Shown piece after piece: positions 7,788-16,472 of a stretch of 64,000 nucleotides of DNA. The first letter of the stretch is position 1. Every line of letters starts with the position of its first letter. The stretch comes from Candidatus Paceibacterota bacterium (GTDB taxonomy: Bacteria > Actinomycetota > Actinomycetes > Nanopelagicales > Nanopelagicaceae), in NCBI GenBank assembly GCA_035530615.1, contig DATKUL010000003.1, forward strand, positions 1-64,000, given 5' to 3'. Both the position numbers and the translations under genes were made by a program. A model generated the notes under the pieces. The model saw only the letters and a program-made list of their open reading frames with translations. It had not been told where the DNA came from and searched no databases.

Positions 7788-9194
7788 CTACTTCTTGTAG
7801 CCGCCCTTACCCATGGGCTTCACTAGGAGGAGCGTTACCAATCCGAATACAACGCCAGCAACAGCGGCGGCAGGCAACGATGCACCCACAAGTGGGAAAG
7901 GTTCCTTGATCGCGTAACTGACCGGATTGAGTAGATACAGGTAGGTTGCAACTCCCGCCGCCATCGCGAGGATCGCAGCAGGGTTGATCCCAAACCAATA
8001 GCTATATGGTGCATCGGGACCTGATGTGTAGAGACCACGAATACTGATCTTCTGGCGACGCAAGAAGAAGTAATCCACGATTTGAATTCCACACAAAGGT
8101 GCAAAGAACACGCCAATGTAAGCAACGAAGGTACCAAAGTTATCAAAGACCCAGTTCGGGAAAAATAGGCCAATAACTACTACTGGGACGATCGATACAA
8201 GCAACGCAGTATTCCACGACAACTTTGCTAGGCCTGGTACGGCCTTAATGCCAACGGTGGACGCATAAATTCCTGCAGTTGCCGTTCCTAAATTGGCGGT
8301 GATAACAAAGAGCAATGCAATCGCACCGTAAAGTGGACCGCCAACATCAGCCAGCCAGCCGGCGGGATCGGAAGTCTCGAGCACCAAAATTGCGGCAAGA
8401 CCGACAAAACTCAAAACAGGCACAGGTAATCCCATACCAAGAATTGATGGAGCAGCAGCAATTGATGGAGTACGAGCTTCTCGAGTCATTGATCCGATGT
8501 ATGGCCACCAAGACAACAAACTGACAAGACCAATCTCAATTCCGTATTGGAAATCAAGTTGTTTGTCACTTGCATACGCCGGAAGTGCGGTACTCAGAGC
8601 ACTGCCTTCTTTCACAATTAACATGATGATCATCCACGCGCCGACTGCGACGATAGCGACAAACAGCCACATCGCTACCTTCTCAAGTCCATTTGCTCCG
8701 CGCTTGAGTGTGAAGAAGACAAAGAGACACGCTAGGACGGTGGTAACTGAGACAACCAGGTTCTGTTGGCCTTTATCGCCGATACCAAGCAAGATCATCA
8801 GAGCAGATACCGAACGCCCAAAGAAAATTATGAGCAGCGAATTCCAACCAATGATGGACAGGTATTGCAGAGGCACGGTTATTGCCCAGCCATTGTGACC
8901 AAATTGAGGCACGGCAGCTTTGATGCTGTCAACGCCAAAACGTGAAGAGGTTGGCACAACTGCAAGAGTTACTAGAAGCATGCCGATCATTGCGCCAGCA
9001 GTCATCGCCCAAAAACCAGGCCAAAGAGGCAAGTAGTAACCGACATATTCGCCAATGATGTAACACCATGTTGCTGATGCAGCAACCATTAAGACGATAA
9101 AAAGAGCCCGACTATTCCATCGTCGCTCGCTTGGCTTAAGTGGCCATGAGTCTTTGCCCAGGCTTGAATCTGCGGTTCTTAGGTCATCGCTCAT
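7788..9194 (-). CDS. NCS1-family transporter
   Basis: About 468 residues with some twelve membrane segments. The N-terminal region with GEYVGYYLPLWPGFW and the middle GLVSLLSWWPYIGSMTRE fit the nucleobase:cation symporter-1 family (cytosine, allantoin, hydantoin transporters). The ATG at 9194 overlaps the stop codon of the preceding 57-residue gene (ATGA); a GTG three codons upstream is the alternative. As third cistron after an aldehyde dehydrogenase and opposite a dimethylglycine dehydrogenase-type enzyme, it probably imports a nitrogenous compound for this pathway. Whether that is a nucleobase derivative or a methylated amine is not decidable from sequence. Confidence 0.88.
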   Translation of the reverse strand: MSDDLRTADSSLGKDSWPLKPSERRWNSRALFIVLMVAASATWCYIIGEYVGYYLPLWPGFWAMTAGAMIGMLLVTLAVVPTSSRFGVDSIKAAVPQFGHNGWAITVPLQYLSIIGWNSLLIIFFGRSVSALMILLGIGDKGQQNLVVSVTTVLACLFVFFTLKRGANGLEKVAMWLFVAIVAVGAWMIIMLIVKEGSALSTALPAYASDKQLDFQYGIEIGLVSLLSWWPYIGSMTREARTPSIAAAPSILGMGLPVPVLSFVGLAAILVLETSDPAGWLADVGGPLYGAIALLFVITANLGTATAGIYASTVGIKAVPGLAKLSWNTALLVSIVPVVVIGLFFPNWVFDNFGTFVAYIGVFFAPLCGIQIVDYFFLRRQKISIRGLYTSGPDAPYSYWFGINPAAILAMAAGVATYLYLLNPVSYAIKEPFPLVGASLPAAAVAGVVFGLVTLLLVKPMGKGGYKK

Positions 9195-9364
9195 GATGGC
9201 CACCCAAAGTTCCAGCCAATAAGAAGGGCAATCGCTGGAAACAAGATTCCCGAGCCGAGGACAACCATCCAGGCTGTTCTCGAAAACCCACCGGGATCAT
9301 TAGCAGGATCTTCATATATCTTGATTCTTTCTTCCAACTCCGTCGGAAGTTGCAGGTCTACCAT
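9191..9364 (-). CDS. 57-residue single-pass membrane protein coupled to NCS1 permease
   Basis: Starts MVDLQLPTELEERIKIYEDP and continues with a soluble acidic part of about 27 residues, then one hydrophobic segment around VVLGSGILFPAIALLIG, ending WNFGWPS. GGGAGGA lies 5 nt before the ATG, an excellent ribosome binding site, and the TGA overlaps the permease ATG. Position, site and overlap all support a real gene. It starts 26 bp after the aldehyde dehydrogenase stop, so the operon is dehydrogenase, small protein, permease. It may be an accessory subunit of the transporter, as small partner proteins are for some sodium:solute symporters. That role is inference; I do not recognise a family. 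Confidence 0.8.
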   Translation of the reverse strand: MVDLQLPTELEERIKIYEDPANDPGGFSRTAWMVVLGSGILFPAIALLIGWNFGWPS

Positions 9365-9390
9365 CTATTCCTCCCCATTCGTTGTTTTGG

Positions 9391-10908
9391 TCATCCTTCT
9401 TTGTTGGCGTTGTAACCTTCGGCATCTTTATAGGGGAACCACCAGAAATCCTGGATCTCTGCCTTGGGATCGATCATCACAAGTTTCGTTTGACGGAAAC
9501 TCTCCAACCCTTCCTTGCCGAGTTGACGACCGGAACCAGACAACTTACGGCCGCCAAAAGGTCCGGCGTCATTGTCAAGTAGAGGCGCATTAACCCAGAC
9601 CATTCCACTTTCTATCTCATTGACAGCTTGCATCGTCTCATCCAGGCGCGACGTATAAATATTTGCACCTAACCCGAATGATGAATCATTTGCTAACGCG
9701 ATGGCTTCATCGAGACTCTTGACTTTGCAAATGGGTGCTACTGGTCCAAACGATTCACCATGAAGGATGTCCATATCAGGTGTCAAGTTAGTTAAGACGG
9801 TCGCCTCTTGGAAAAAGCCGGCCTCCATACCTGCGACTCGACCCCCACCACATTCGACAACAGCACCTTGTTCGATCGCTCGGGCAATAATTTTCTCGTA
9901 ACGATCACGCTCGCGCTGATTAACCATCGGACCCATATCAACATTGTCTAGACCGTTGCCAATACGAACCTTCTTCGCCTCACGGACTAGTAGCGAAACA
10001 AACTCATCATGAATGTCCTCATGAACATAGAAGCGCTCAGCAGAAGTGCACACTTGCCCAGCATTGAGGAATGCAGCAAAAGAAGCAGCTTTCGCAGCAA
10101 CTTCCAATGGGGCGGAAGGCATCACGATAAATGGGTCATTGCCAGACGTTTCAATCATGTGTGGTTTAAAGGTTTCGGCACAAGCGCGAACCACAGCTTG
10201 ACCAGTTGGAACACTGCCAGTGAAGGCGATCATATTGGTCTTACTACTGGACACTAATTGCTGACCGACTGGACCGCCTCCTGTCACGCACTGAACAAGA
10301 CCAGCTGGTAAAGACTTAAACGATTCCATGAACTTCAATGTGCACAGACTTGTATGTTCTGATGGCTTAACCACAACTGCGTTTCCTGCAATTAATGCAG
10401 CAGCGGCTTCCCAGACCATAAGCACATACGGATAGTTGAATGGCAAGATGATGCCAACGACACCGAGTGGCTCCTTGAGGGTAAAGTGCATCTGACCAGC
10501 AACTGCGGGTCCAATGACATCTCCCATGTCGTGTCGACCAACTTCTGCATAGTAATCCAGAGCGGTGACTGACCAATCAACTTCGTCGGCACTTTCCTTA
10601 TAAGTCTTTCCCATCTCACGAGTGAGCATCTCTGCAAGTTGATGACGTGAGGCCCTGATATTACGCGCTACTTCGTGCAACGCCTCCGCACGGTGGAGTG
10701 CCGATTCTTTCCACCAAATCTTCTGAGCACGTCGTGCAGCATCAAGCACGTGATCTACTTCCTCTGGCAGACATTCAGCAACCGAGCCGAGGAGCACTCC
10801 TGTGGCTGGATCTTTTACTTCATAGGCTTTCTTACCTGCACTTGATTTGTGGACGCCGGACATGAAGTACGTGCCGCTGAGTCGTTCAAATTCCTTAATA
10901 GTTGACAT
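9391..10908 (-). CDS. NAD(P)-dependent aldehyde dehydrogenase
   Basis: 505 residues, full-length aldehyde dehydrogenase superfamily. Cofactor-binding segments ILPFNYPYVLMVWE and VVKPSEHTS are present, then FTGSVPTGQ, the general base Glu in ETSGNDPF (usually E-L-G-G) and the nucleophile Cys in GQVCTSAER. The C-terminal GPFGGRKLSGSGRQLGKEG is typical. It oxidises an aldehyde to the acid; closeness to betaine-aldehyde or succinate-semialdehyde types cannot be resolved here. First gene of a three-gene operon with the small membrane protein and NCS1 permease, divergent from the dimethylglycine dehydrogenase-type gene, so both likely act on one substrate route. No clear ribosome binding site. Confidence 0.92.
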   Translation of the reverse strand: MSTIKEFERLSGTYFMSGVHKSSAGKKAYEVKDPATGVLLGSVAECLPEEVDHVLDAARRAQKIWWKESALHRAEALHEVARNIRASRHQLAEMLTREMGKTYKESADEVDWSVTALDYYAEVGRHDMGDVIGPAVAGQMHFTLKEPLGVVGIILPFNYPYVLMVWEAAAALIAGNAVVVKPSEHTSLCTLKFMESFKSLPAGLVQCVTGGGPVGQQLVSSSKTNMIAFTGSVPTGQAVVRACAETFKPHMIETSGNDPFIVMPSAPLEVAAKAASFAAFLNAGQVCTSAERFYVHEDIHDEFVSLLVREAKKVRIGNGLDNVDMGPMVNQRERDRYEKIIARAIEQGAVVECGGGRVAGMEAGFFQEATVLTNLTPDMDILHGESFGPVAPICKVKSLDEAIALANDSSFGLGANIYTSRLDETMQAVNEIESGMVWVNAPLLDNDAGPFGGRKLSGSGRQLGKEGLESFRQTKLVMIDPKAEIQDFWWFPYKDAEGYNANKEG

Positions 10909-10936
10909 ATATTAACCCATTCTTTTTCATGAAAAT

Positions 10937-10950
10937 AAAGGTATACCTTT
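10937..10950. promoter_or_regulatory. Palindromic operator candidate
   Basis: AAAGGTATACCTTT is a perfect 14-bp palindrome 29 bp upstream of the aldehyde dehydrogenase start. A related half-site, AAAAGGTATAACC, ends just before the ATG of the divergent gene at 11107. Two similar sites in one divergent promoter region suggest a shared regulator. No regulator gene is adjacent. Confidence 0.4.
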
Positions 10951-11106
10951 GGGTTCTATGGCAACAGATTGCCACGCATGTAAACAAATGTAATAGCCTG
11001 TCGGTACGAGTGCAGGCACCATAAATGCCAAACAGCAATGTGCCCAAATACTAAGATAATTGGAGTATCCATTGGTCAATAAATGTAGAAATGAAAAGGT
11101 ATAACC

Positions 11107-13557
11107 ATGAGCGATTCGCGACTTCCAACAAAAGCTAGAGTTGTTATCGTCGGTGGAGGGGTTATCGGCACTGCCACGGCGTACCAACTGGCAAAACGCG
11201 GCTGGAATGACGTCGTCCTACTTGAGCGGAACACTCTGACTTCTGGTACAACATGGCATGCAGCTGGACTCATAACTCAAGCGCGACCAACTCATGGCAC
11301 CAGAGCCATCGTGCAACGCGGACTCGGAATTTTCAAATCGCTTGAAGCAGATACTGGTTTCGCTACTGGCTACGTTGAAACAGGAACAATCCATCTAGCT
11401 ATGAGCAGTGATCGCATGGACGAGCTCAAGCACATGGAGCTTTCTTCCATTTCAAGTGGTATCGAAGTGCGGCTACTCAACCCAGATCAAACGCTTGAGA
11501 CTCACCCGCTCTTGAATCCGGAAGGGATCGTCGGAAGCCTCTTCTACCCGCGCGACGGGCGGGGAAGTGCCACAGATACGACAATGTCGTTGGCACGTGG
11601 GGCAACCCAACGCGGGGCGGCAATTGTTGAGAATGTATTGGCCACTGGAGTTAGAGCCGCCAACGGCCGGGTGACGGGAGTCGAAACAACTGAGGGGTAC
11701 ATCGAGGCCGAATATGTCGTCAATGCCACTGGCATGTGGGGTCGTGAATTCGGCGAACTAGCTGGGGTGCAAGTGCCGCTGCAAGCACTTGCCCACTATT
11801 ACATCGTGACTGAGGGAATTCCGGAATTGCCACGGAACCTCCCAACAATCAAGAGCGCCGATGACTTCGCATACGTTAAAGACGAAGCTGGGGCTCTTCT
11901 AGTTGGCTTCTTTGAACCTGACAGTTATGCATGGGCATCATCGGGTATCCCAGTAACTAACGGCTTTATTCGACTACCGGAGGATTGGGATCACCTTGGT
12001 CCTTACTACGAGCGAATGATTTCACGTCTTCCAATCCTGGAAAATGCTGGAATCAAATTGCACTTTTCGGGTCCCGAGAGTTTCACTCCCGATGGCTTCT
12101 ATCATTTGGGTCCCGCCCCGAGGTTGACCAACTATTTTGTGGCGGCCGGCTTCAACTCCACCGGTTTTCTCTCTGGACCGGGAGCAGGAGCTACCCTCGC
12201 GGATTGGATTATCGACGGCCGATCGCCGCTTGACCTTCCAGAACTCGAACCATCACGGGTTCAACGCCATGAAACGAATCGGCGGTTCCTAGAAAAACGC
12301 GTGCTAGAAACTTTAGATACAGCCTACGGTGTGCATTGGCCATTTGAGCAACGAGAAAGCGCTCGCCCACTGCGGCAGAGTCCACTTTATGCTGAAACCG
12401 CTAAGGCCGGCGCGGTATTCGGCGAATTGCGAGGTTGGGAACGCGCGAACTGGTATTCCCAAAGTGCCGAAGATCGTGAATACGTCTACTCATTTGGCCG
12501 ACCGAATTGGTTTGAGGCATCTCGCCTTGAACATAACGCCGTGCGTTCAACGGTGGGGATGTTTGACACATCCTCATTCGGAAAATTATTGGTCCAAGGT
12601 CGAGATGCAGTAAAGGTGCTGCAAAAAGTATCAATTCGGAATGTAGATGTGCCCGTTGGCAAAGTTGTCTACACCCAATGGCTCAATAAACACGCCGGAA
12701 TTGAAGCAGATGTCACGGTGACACGTCTTGCCGAAGATGAGTTTCTGGTTCTCTCAGGACCTGCCACGGTGCTTCGCGATCTGGCATATCTCAAGCGAAA
12801 CATCACTTCGACGGATTTTTGCACAGTAGCCGACATCACTGGCTCCCTGGCGATGTTGGCTCTTATGGGACCAAATTCTCGCACCCTGCTCCAAACACTC
12901 ACCGATTGCGATCTATCCAACGATGCTTTTGCCTTTGGAAGTTCACGTGAGATAGACCTTGGTATGGGGTACGTACGAGCAACTCGGCTCACCTACGTTG
13001 GCGAACTGGGTTGGGAGTTATTGATTCCAACAGATATAGCTCGGCATATCTATTCCACGATAACCAACGCTGGGTCCGAGCATGGTCTGGTACACGCTGG
13101 CTACTACGCGATGGGTTCACTCAGATTAGAGAAGGCATACCGCAGTTGGGGGCATGACATTTCAAGTGCGGACGATCCAATCAGTGCAGGACTTGCCTTC
13201 GGGGTGGCGTGGGAGAAGGAAGGTGGGTTCATTGGATTAGACGAACTAACCAAGATTCGTAAAAATGGAACCGATCGTAGATTGATGCAATTTTTGCTTA
13301 ATGATCCTGAGCCACTCCTTTTTCACGACGAACCGATCTATCGAAACAGCATCCTGGTCGGACGCGTCGAATCCGCTCAGTATGGACACACTCTCGGCGG
13401 ATCTGTGGCGCTCAGTTGGATTACCGCACCGGGTATAGAAAGTGACGATTGGTTCAACGAGGGTGCATACGAAATCCAAGTTCCTGGCAGACGAGTACCA
13501 GCCACAGCTTCGCTTCGTCCCCTCTATGATCCGAAATCAGAGCGGATCAAGGCTTAG
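11107..13557 (+). CDS. Dimethylglycine/sarcosine dehydrogenase-type flavoenzyme
   Basis: 816 residues. The N-terminal FAD domain begins RVVIVGGGVIGTATAYQLAKRG with an acidic end at LLERN, followed by SGTTWHAAGL, whose His is the covalent FAD attachment position in dimethylglycine and sarcosine dehydrogenases. The C-terminal half (from about residue 440) is a folate-binding GcvT-like domain, ending with the KAYRSWGHDI segment and a GcvT C-terminal barrel. This architecture demethylates N-methylated glycine derivatives and can pass the one-carbon unit to tetrahydrofolate. Divergent from the aldehyde dehydrogenase and permease operon. Which methylated amine it uses is not known. Confidence 0.9.
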   Translation: MSDSRLPTKARVVIVGGGVIGTATAYQLAKRGWNDVVLLERNTLTSGTTWHAAGLITQARPTHGTRAIVQRGLGIFKSLEADTGFATGYVETGTIHLAMSSDRMDELKHMELSSISSGIEVRLLNPDQTLETHPLLNPEGIVGSLFYPRDGRGSATDTTMSLARGATQRGAAIVENVLATGVRAANGRVTGVETTEGYIEAEYVVNATGMWGREFGELAGVQVPLQALAHYYIVTEGIPELPRNLPTIKSADDFAYVKDEAGALLVGFFEPDSYAWASSGIPVTNGFIRLPEDWDHLGPYYERMISRLPILENAGIKLHFSGPESFTPDGFYHLGPAPRLTNYFVAAGFNSTGFLSGPGAGATLADWIIDGRSPLDLPELEPSRVQRHETNRRFLEKRVLETLDTAYGVHWPFEQRESARPLRQSPLYAETAKAGAVFGELRGWERANWYSQSAEDREYVYSFGRPNWFEASRLEHNAVRSTVGMFDTSSFGKLLVQGRDAVKVLQKVSIRNVDVPVGKVVYTQWLNKHAGIEADVTVTRLAEDEFLVLSGPATVLRDLAYLKRNITSTDFCTVADITGSLAMLALMGPNSRTLLQTLTDCDLSNDAFAFGSSREIDLGMGYVRATRLTYVGELGWELLIPTDIARHIYSTITNAGSEHGLVHAGYYAMGSLRLEKAYRSWGHDISSADDPISAGLAFGVAWEKEGGFIGLDELTKIRKNGTDRRLMQFLLNDPEPLLFHDEPIYRNSILVGRVESAQYGHTLGGSVALSWITAPGIESDDWFNEGAYEIQVPGRRVPATASLRPLYDPKSERIKA

Positions 13558-13725
13558 ACGCGAATAAGATGACTTGCTATAAACGAAATTCCTTACTTCC
13601 TCTACCGACCAACCCTGAACTTGAAGCACCTGACGCGCATAGTAGAGAACGGGATGGTTGGGCGAGTAACTACGGCCAGGAAGAAGTACTGCCGTTCGAC
13701 CGTTGCCGCCTTGATAGAAAGTCAC
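13537..13725 (-). pseudogene. Remnant of an alpha/beta-hydrolase N-terminus
   Basis: A 62-codon frame opening with GTG reads RTAVLLPGRSYSPNHPVLYY then ARQVLQVQGWSVEEV, which looks like the first strand, oxyanion loop and helix of an alpha/beta hydrolase (VLLPGRGYT...LLYYA...GW.V style). It then runs into the end of the flavoenzyme gene and stops. The catalytic Ser, Asp and His regions are absent. It occupies an otherwise empty 222-bp gap. The best reading is a 3'-deleted relic. The opposite-strand frame over the same bases looks like its shadow. Confidence 0.5.
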
Positions 13726-13779
13726 GCAAAGAGTGTATCGAAGCGTGGTATCGAGACTGGATTCATTGCGTGAATCTAA

Positions 13780-14739
13780 TTAAAGAGAGCGAAGCCACTT
13801 AACCTGATTCAGCCAATGATGCCCTTGGCCACCCTCATGAGCATTAAACCGAAAGACTTCAATTTTGGCATCGCCAGCATATGTGTTTTTTGCGGCAAAT
13901 ACCGTTGAGGGCGGACAAGTAGTATCCATCAGCGCCACCGAGAAATAGGCAGGCGCACTCGAACGACGAACAAAATTGAGCACATCAAAGTAATCCAAAG
14001 TATCGAAGGTCTCTGCGTACTTATCCCTATGAATAGATAGGTACTTGGCAATTTCCAGATACGGCCCCTGAACAGTGATATCTGCAGCTCTACGGAAATA
14101 CGAAAGAAAAGGTACCTCGGGCATCACAGCAAATAAATCTCCAACCAACCCGGAAACAGCGAGCGCCAAACCGCCACCTTGGCTGCCACCAGTCACCACA
14201 ATCTTGTCTGGCTCCACAATATCGAGCGATCTCACGGTGTCGATGGCAAGTACCGCATCGGTAAAAAGGCGTCGATAGTAATAACTCTCTTTTGCTTCAA
14301 TTCCTTTGGTCATAAACCCTGGATGGTGAGCATGACTTCCGTGGTTGTCATCTGTCTCTCCACCACTGCCCCACCCACTTCCTTGTCCTCGAGAGTCCAT
14401 GACGAAGTAGGCGAATCCAGCTGCCGGCCACTGGAGGTGTTCGTGTGGAAAACCTCGACCACCTCCGTAACCCAAGTACTCAACCACTGCGAACGTGGGT
14501 TTTGTGTTAACAGGAAGGATGTACCAAGCTTTGATCTGCTCTCCTTGATAACCGGAGAAGGTCACATCAAAAACTTCGAAGGCGGTAATCCCGTAATCAA
14601 CCTTCACTAATTTAGGTGGTTGCCACTTTGCGCGACTGGCCTCGAGCGTTTTCTCCCAAAATTCGTCAAAATCTTGAGGTAAGTGAATTTCAGGAAGAAA
14701 TCCTTCGAGTTCGGCTAACGGTAAATCAGAAATTGGCAT
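13780..14739 (-). CDS. Acetyl xylan esterase / cephalosporin-C deacetylase family esterase
   Basis: 319 residues from the ATG at 14739. The AXE1-family alpha/beta hydrolase fold is recognised by VEYLGYGGGRG (oxyanion hole region), VMDSRGQGSGWG, the nucleophile in TGGSQGGGLALA, Asp in ALMDTTCPPST and His in NAHEGG. It deacetylates sugars or related small esters. No signal peptide is seen, so it is probably intracellular. The chosen start is supported by TACAGT ending 5 nt upstream, a leaderless promoter pattern; starts further upstream would overlap the divergent acetyltransferase gene. It is next to a relic of another alpha/beta hydrolase. Confidence 0.85.
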   Translation of the reverse strand: MPISDLPLAELEGFLPEIHLPQDFDEFWEKTLEASRAKWQPPKLVKVDYGITAFEVFDVTFSGYQGEQIKAWYILPVNTKPTFAVVEYLGYGGGRGFPHEHLQWPAAGFAYFVMDSRGQGSGWGSGGETDDNHGSHAHHPGFMTKGIEAKESYYYRRLFTDAVLAIDTVRSLDIVEPDKIVVTGGSQGGGLALAVSGLVGDLFAVMPEVPFLSYFRRAADITVQGPYLEIAKYLSIHRDKYAETFDTLDYFDVLNFVRRSSAPAYFSVALMDTTCPPSTVFAAKNTYAGDAKIEVFRFNAHEGGQGHHWLNQVKWLRSL

Positions 14740-14744
14740 ACACG

Positions 14745-14750
14745 ACTGTA
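14745..14750 (-). promoter_or_regulatory. Predicted leaderless promoter, -10 TACAGT
   Basis: TACAGT ends 5 nt before the ATG of the esterase gene, consistent with transcription starting at or next to the start codon. Confidence 0.4.
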
Positions 14751-14776
14751 AACCGAAGGCATAGTTAGGGCAAATC

Positions 14777-15175
14777 ATGTGCGATCGACTAGAACTCGAA
14801 CTGATCAATAATCCCGACTATCCCTACACCCCAGCAACCGCGCACGCTCCGCCGACGTATGAAGGCACTATAGATCTCTGGAAGCCTGATAATCGGATTA
14901 TTGGAGCATTTAAAGAAGACCAACTAGTGGGAGTTGTAGCCGCATCCAAGGGAGCGAAAGAAGTAAATATTGATTTTGGAAGCGTGCGAATAGATCATCG
15001 GGGAAAAGGAGTGGGTTCTGCAATCGCTTCCCTAGCGATTATTACTTTCGCAAACCTAGGTGAGCGATTCTTCTCAACTGGGGGCGCAGCGGTGAACGAA
15101 GCAAGCCAAGGAACGGTCAAAGCACTTGGGTTTACAGTGGACGAGCGTTGGTTGAGTTACTCGAGGCCAGATTGA
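14777..15175 (+). CDS. GNAT-family N-acetyltransferase
   Basis: 132 residues. The central FGSVRIDHRGKGVGSAIAS is motif A of the GNAT fold, with R-G-K-G-V-G binding the acetyl-CoA pyrophosphate. A conserved-style C-terminal LGFTVDERW follows. It is short for the family but has the core elements. Divergent from the esterase, with 37 bp between the two starts. AGGGC lies 6 nt before the ATG. Substrate unknown. Confidence 0.8.
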   Translation: MCDRLELELINNPDYPYTPATAHAPPTYEGTIDLWKPDNRIIGAFKEDQLVGVVAASKGAKEVNIDFGSVRIDHRGKGVGSAIASLAIITFANLGERFFSTGGAAVNEASQGTVKALGFTVDERWLSYSRPD

Positions 15176-15238
15176 GAACGGTGACCTTTAGAATTGAAAT
15201 AATTCAGATCTAAGCATTTTTCGAAAGGAAAGAATCTC

Positions 15239-15829
15239 ATGCCGGCAGAAGTCGAGAGAATTGACCGTCAATTGGCTTACAAAAATCGTTGGATGACGGT
15301 TTGGGAGGATCAGGTCCTTTTCCAAAATGGCTCTGAAGGAATCTACGGTGTCGTAGATAAGCCGGACTTTTCCCTTATTGTTCCTTGGGACGGTTTAGGT
15401 TTCTATCTTGTAGAGCAATTTCGTTATCCAGTTGGTGGAAGATACTGGGAATTTCCCCAAGGTTCCCTTGAGAGTTCACCTGACATCGATGTGCTCGAAG
15501 TGGCCGAGGTTGAACTCAAAGAAGAAACAGGTCTCAGCGCTGAATCCTTCGAGGTTCTTGGAAGGCTTTTTGAAGCCTACGGATTCTCAAATCAAGGATT
15601 TACAGTTTTCCTTGCCACAGACTTAGTGCAGAATGAATCGAACCTAGAAGGATCTGAAATCGGAATGGTCTGCCGTCGCTTCGAGTTAGAAGAGGTTTGG
15701 GATCTCATTGAACGCGGATTAATGAGGGATGCACCGTCAATTGCAGCGCTTGCGTTGGTGTCTCGTCACCTAGCACCAAAAACCAGCCATGTCCCTACTC
15801 GCCCAAGTCTAAGTATTCACGATAATTAA
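15239..15829 (+). CDS. Nudix hydrolase, ADP-sugar pyrophosphatase-like
   Basis: 196 residues with AAAGGAAAG 7 nt before the ATG. The layout (an N-terminal beta region with VPWDGLGFYLVEQFRYP, then WEFPQGSLE) is that of ADP-ribose pyrophosphatase-like Nudix enzymes. The Nudix box VEVEL-KEETG keeps the three catalytic Glu residues but has Val in place of the usual Arg of REU, and two extra residues before it. Activity is likely but the substitution leaves some doubt. A GNAT gene starts 2 bp after its stop, so the two are cotranscribed. Confidence 0.82.
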   Translation: MPAEVERIDRQLAYKNRWMTVWEDQVLFQNGSEGIYGVVDKPDFSLIVPWDGLGFYLVEQFRYPVGGRYWEFPQGSLESSPDIDVLEVAEVELKEETGLSAESFEVLGRLFEAYGFSNQGFTVFLATDLVQNESNLEGSEIGMVCRRFELEEVWDLIERGLMRDAPSIAALALVSRHLAPKTSHVPTRPSLSIHDN

Positions 15830-15831
15830 CT

Positions 15832-16359
15832 ATGGGCGATCTTCGAATCCGCGCGGCTCGTGTGAGCGATGCAGAAGGTATTGCGAAAGTTCACGTTTAC
15901 ACCTGGCAAAATGCTTACCTGGGGTTAATTCCCGATTCCTTTCTTCAAGGGTTAAGCGTGGAGCAGAGAACTGCTACTTGGATCAAGAATATTGAGAATC
16001 CGCTGCCTAAGAGCCAGACATTGGTCGCTGAAGTAAGTGGAGAAATCGTTGGTTTCATTGGTGTAGGCGCGGACCGAGAAGAGGATCTTCCAAATCAAGG
16101 CGAGGTTTACGCGCTCTATGTGTTGTCCAACATTCAAGGACGCGGTATAGGAACCGCGTTAATGCGAGAAGGCCTAACAGCTCTCAAGACTGAGGGTCTC
16201 ACATGCGCTGTTCTCTGGGTACTTGAAGGAAATCTTCGAACTCGAACTTGGTACGAATCCCATGGATGGAAATCTACAGGGAGAAGCAAAATCGATCAGC
16301 GCGGAAGTTTTACGATGGAGGAAATTCAATATCGAATTGAATTCAAGCCCGATCATTAG
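15832..16359 (+). CDS. GNAT-family N-acetyltransferase
   Basis: 175 residues, full GNAT domain. LRIRAARVSDAEGIAKVHVY is the usual first strand and helix; VYALYVLSNIQGRGIGTALM is motif A with Q-G-R-G-I-G; VLEGNLRTRTWYESHGW is motif B. It resembles the RimI/PhiN1-like group that acetylates small molecules or peptides. Starts 2 bp after the Nudix gene and is followed by the tRNA-derived direct repeat at 16367. Confidence 0.88.
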   Translation: MGDLRIRAARVSDAEGIAKVHVYTWQNAYLGLIPDSFLQGLSVEQRTATWIKNIENPLPKSQTLVAEVSGEIVGFIGVGADREEDLPNQGEVYALYVLSNIQGRGIGTALMREGLTALKTEGLTCAVLWVLEGNLRTRTWYESHGWKSTGRSKIDQRGSFTMEEIQYRIEFKPDH

Positions 16360-16366
16360 TCACTAC

Positions 16367-16382
16367 GTGCGCCCGAAGGGAT
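16367..16382. repeat. Partial copy of tRNA-Arg 3' end (putative attachment site)
   Basis: The 16 bases GTGCGCCCGAAGGGAT are identical to 17564-17579, which is the 3' end (acceptor and T arm) of tRNA-Arg(ACG) plus one flanking base. Both copies have the same orientation, and the segment between them lies downstream of the tRNA 3' end and holds a single gene. This is the geometry left by site-specific integration into a tRNA gene. No integrase is present, so it would be a reduced remnant. Confidence 0.55.
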
Positions 16383-16472
16383 AAACCTGGGAAAGGGACA
16401 ATTTTTGAATTTCTTCATCACTGTAGGCGCCAAAAATGAAATCTAGATCAGTCAGCGGCTAATATATCCAGA

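Noticed and set aside
13569-13802. 77-codon plus-strand frame in the gap after the flavoenzyme gene
   Set aside because: It is antisense to the hydrolase relic and has no domain features.
15239-15829. Calling this gene an ADP-ribose pyrophosphatase outright
   Set aside because: The Nudix box has Val for the usual Arg and a two-residue insertion, so a specific substrate is not supported.
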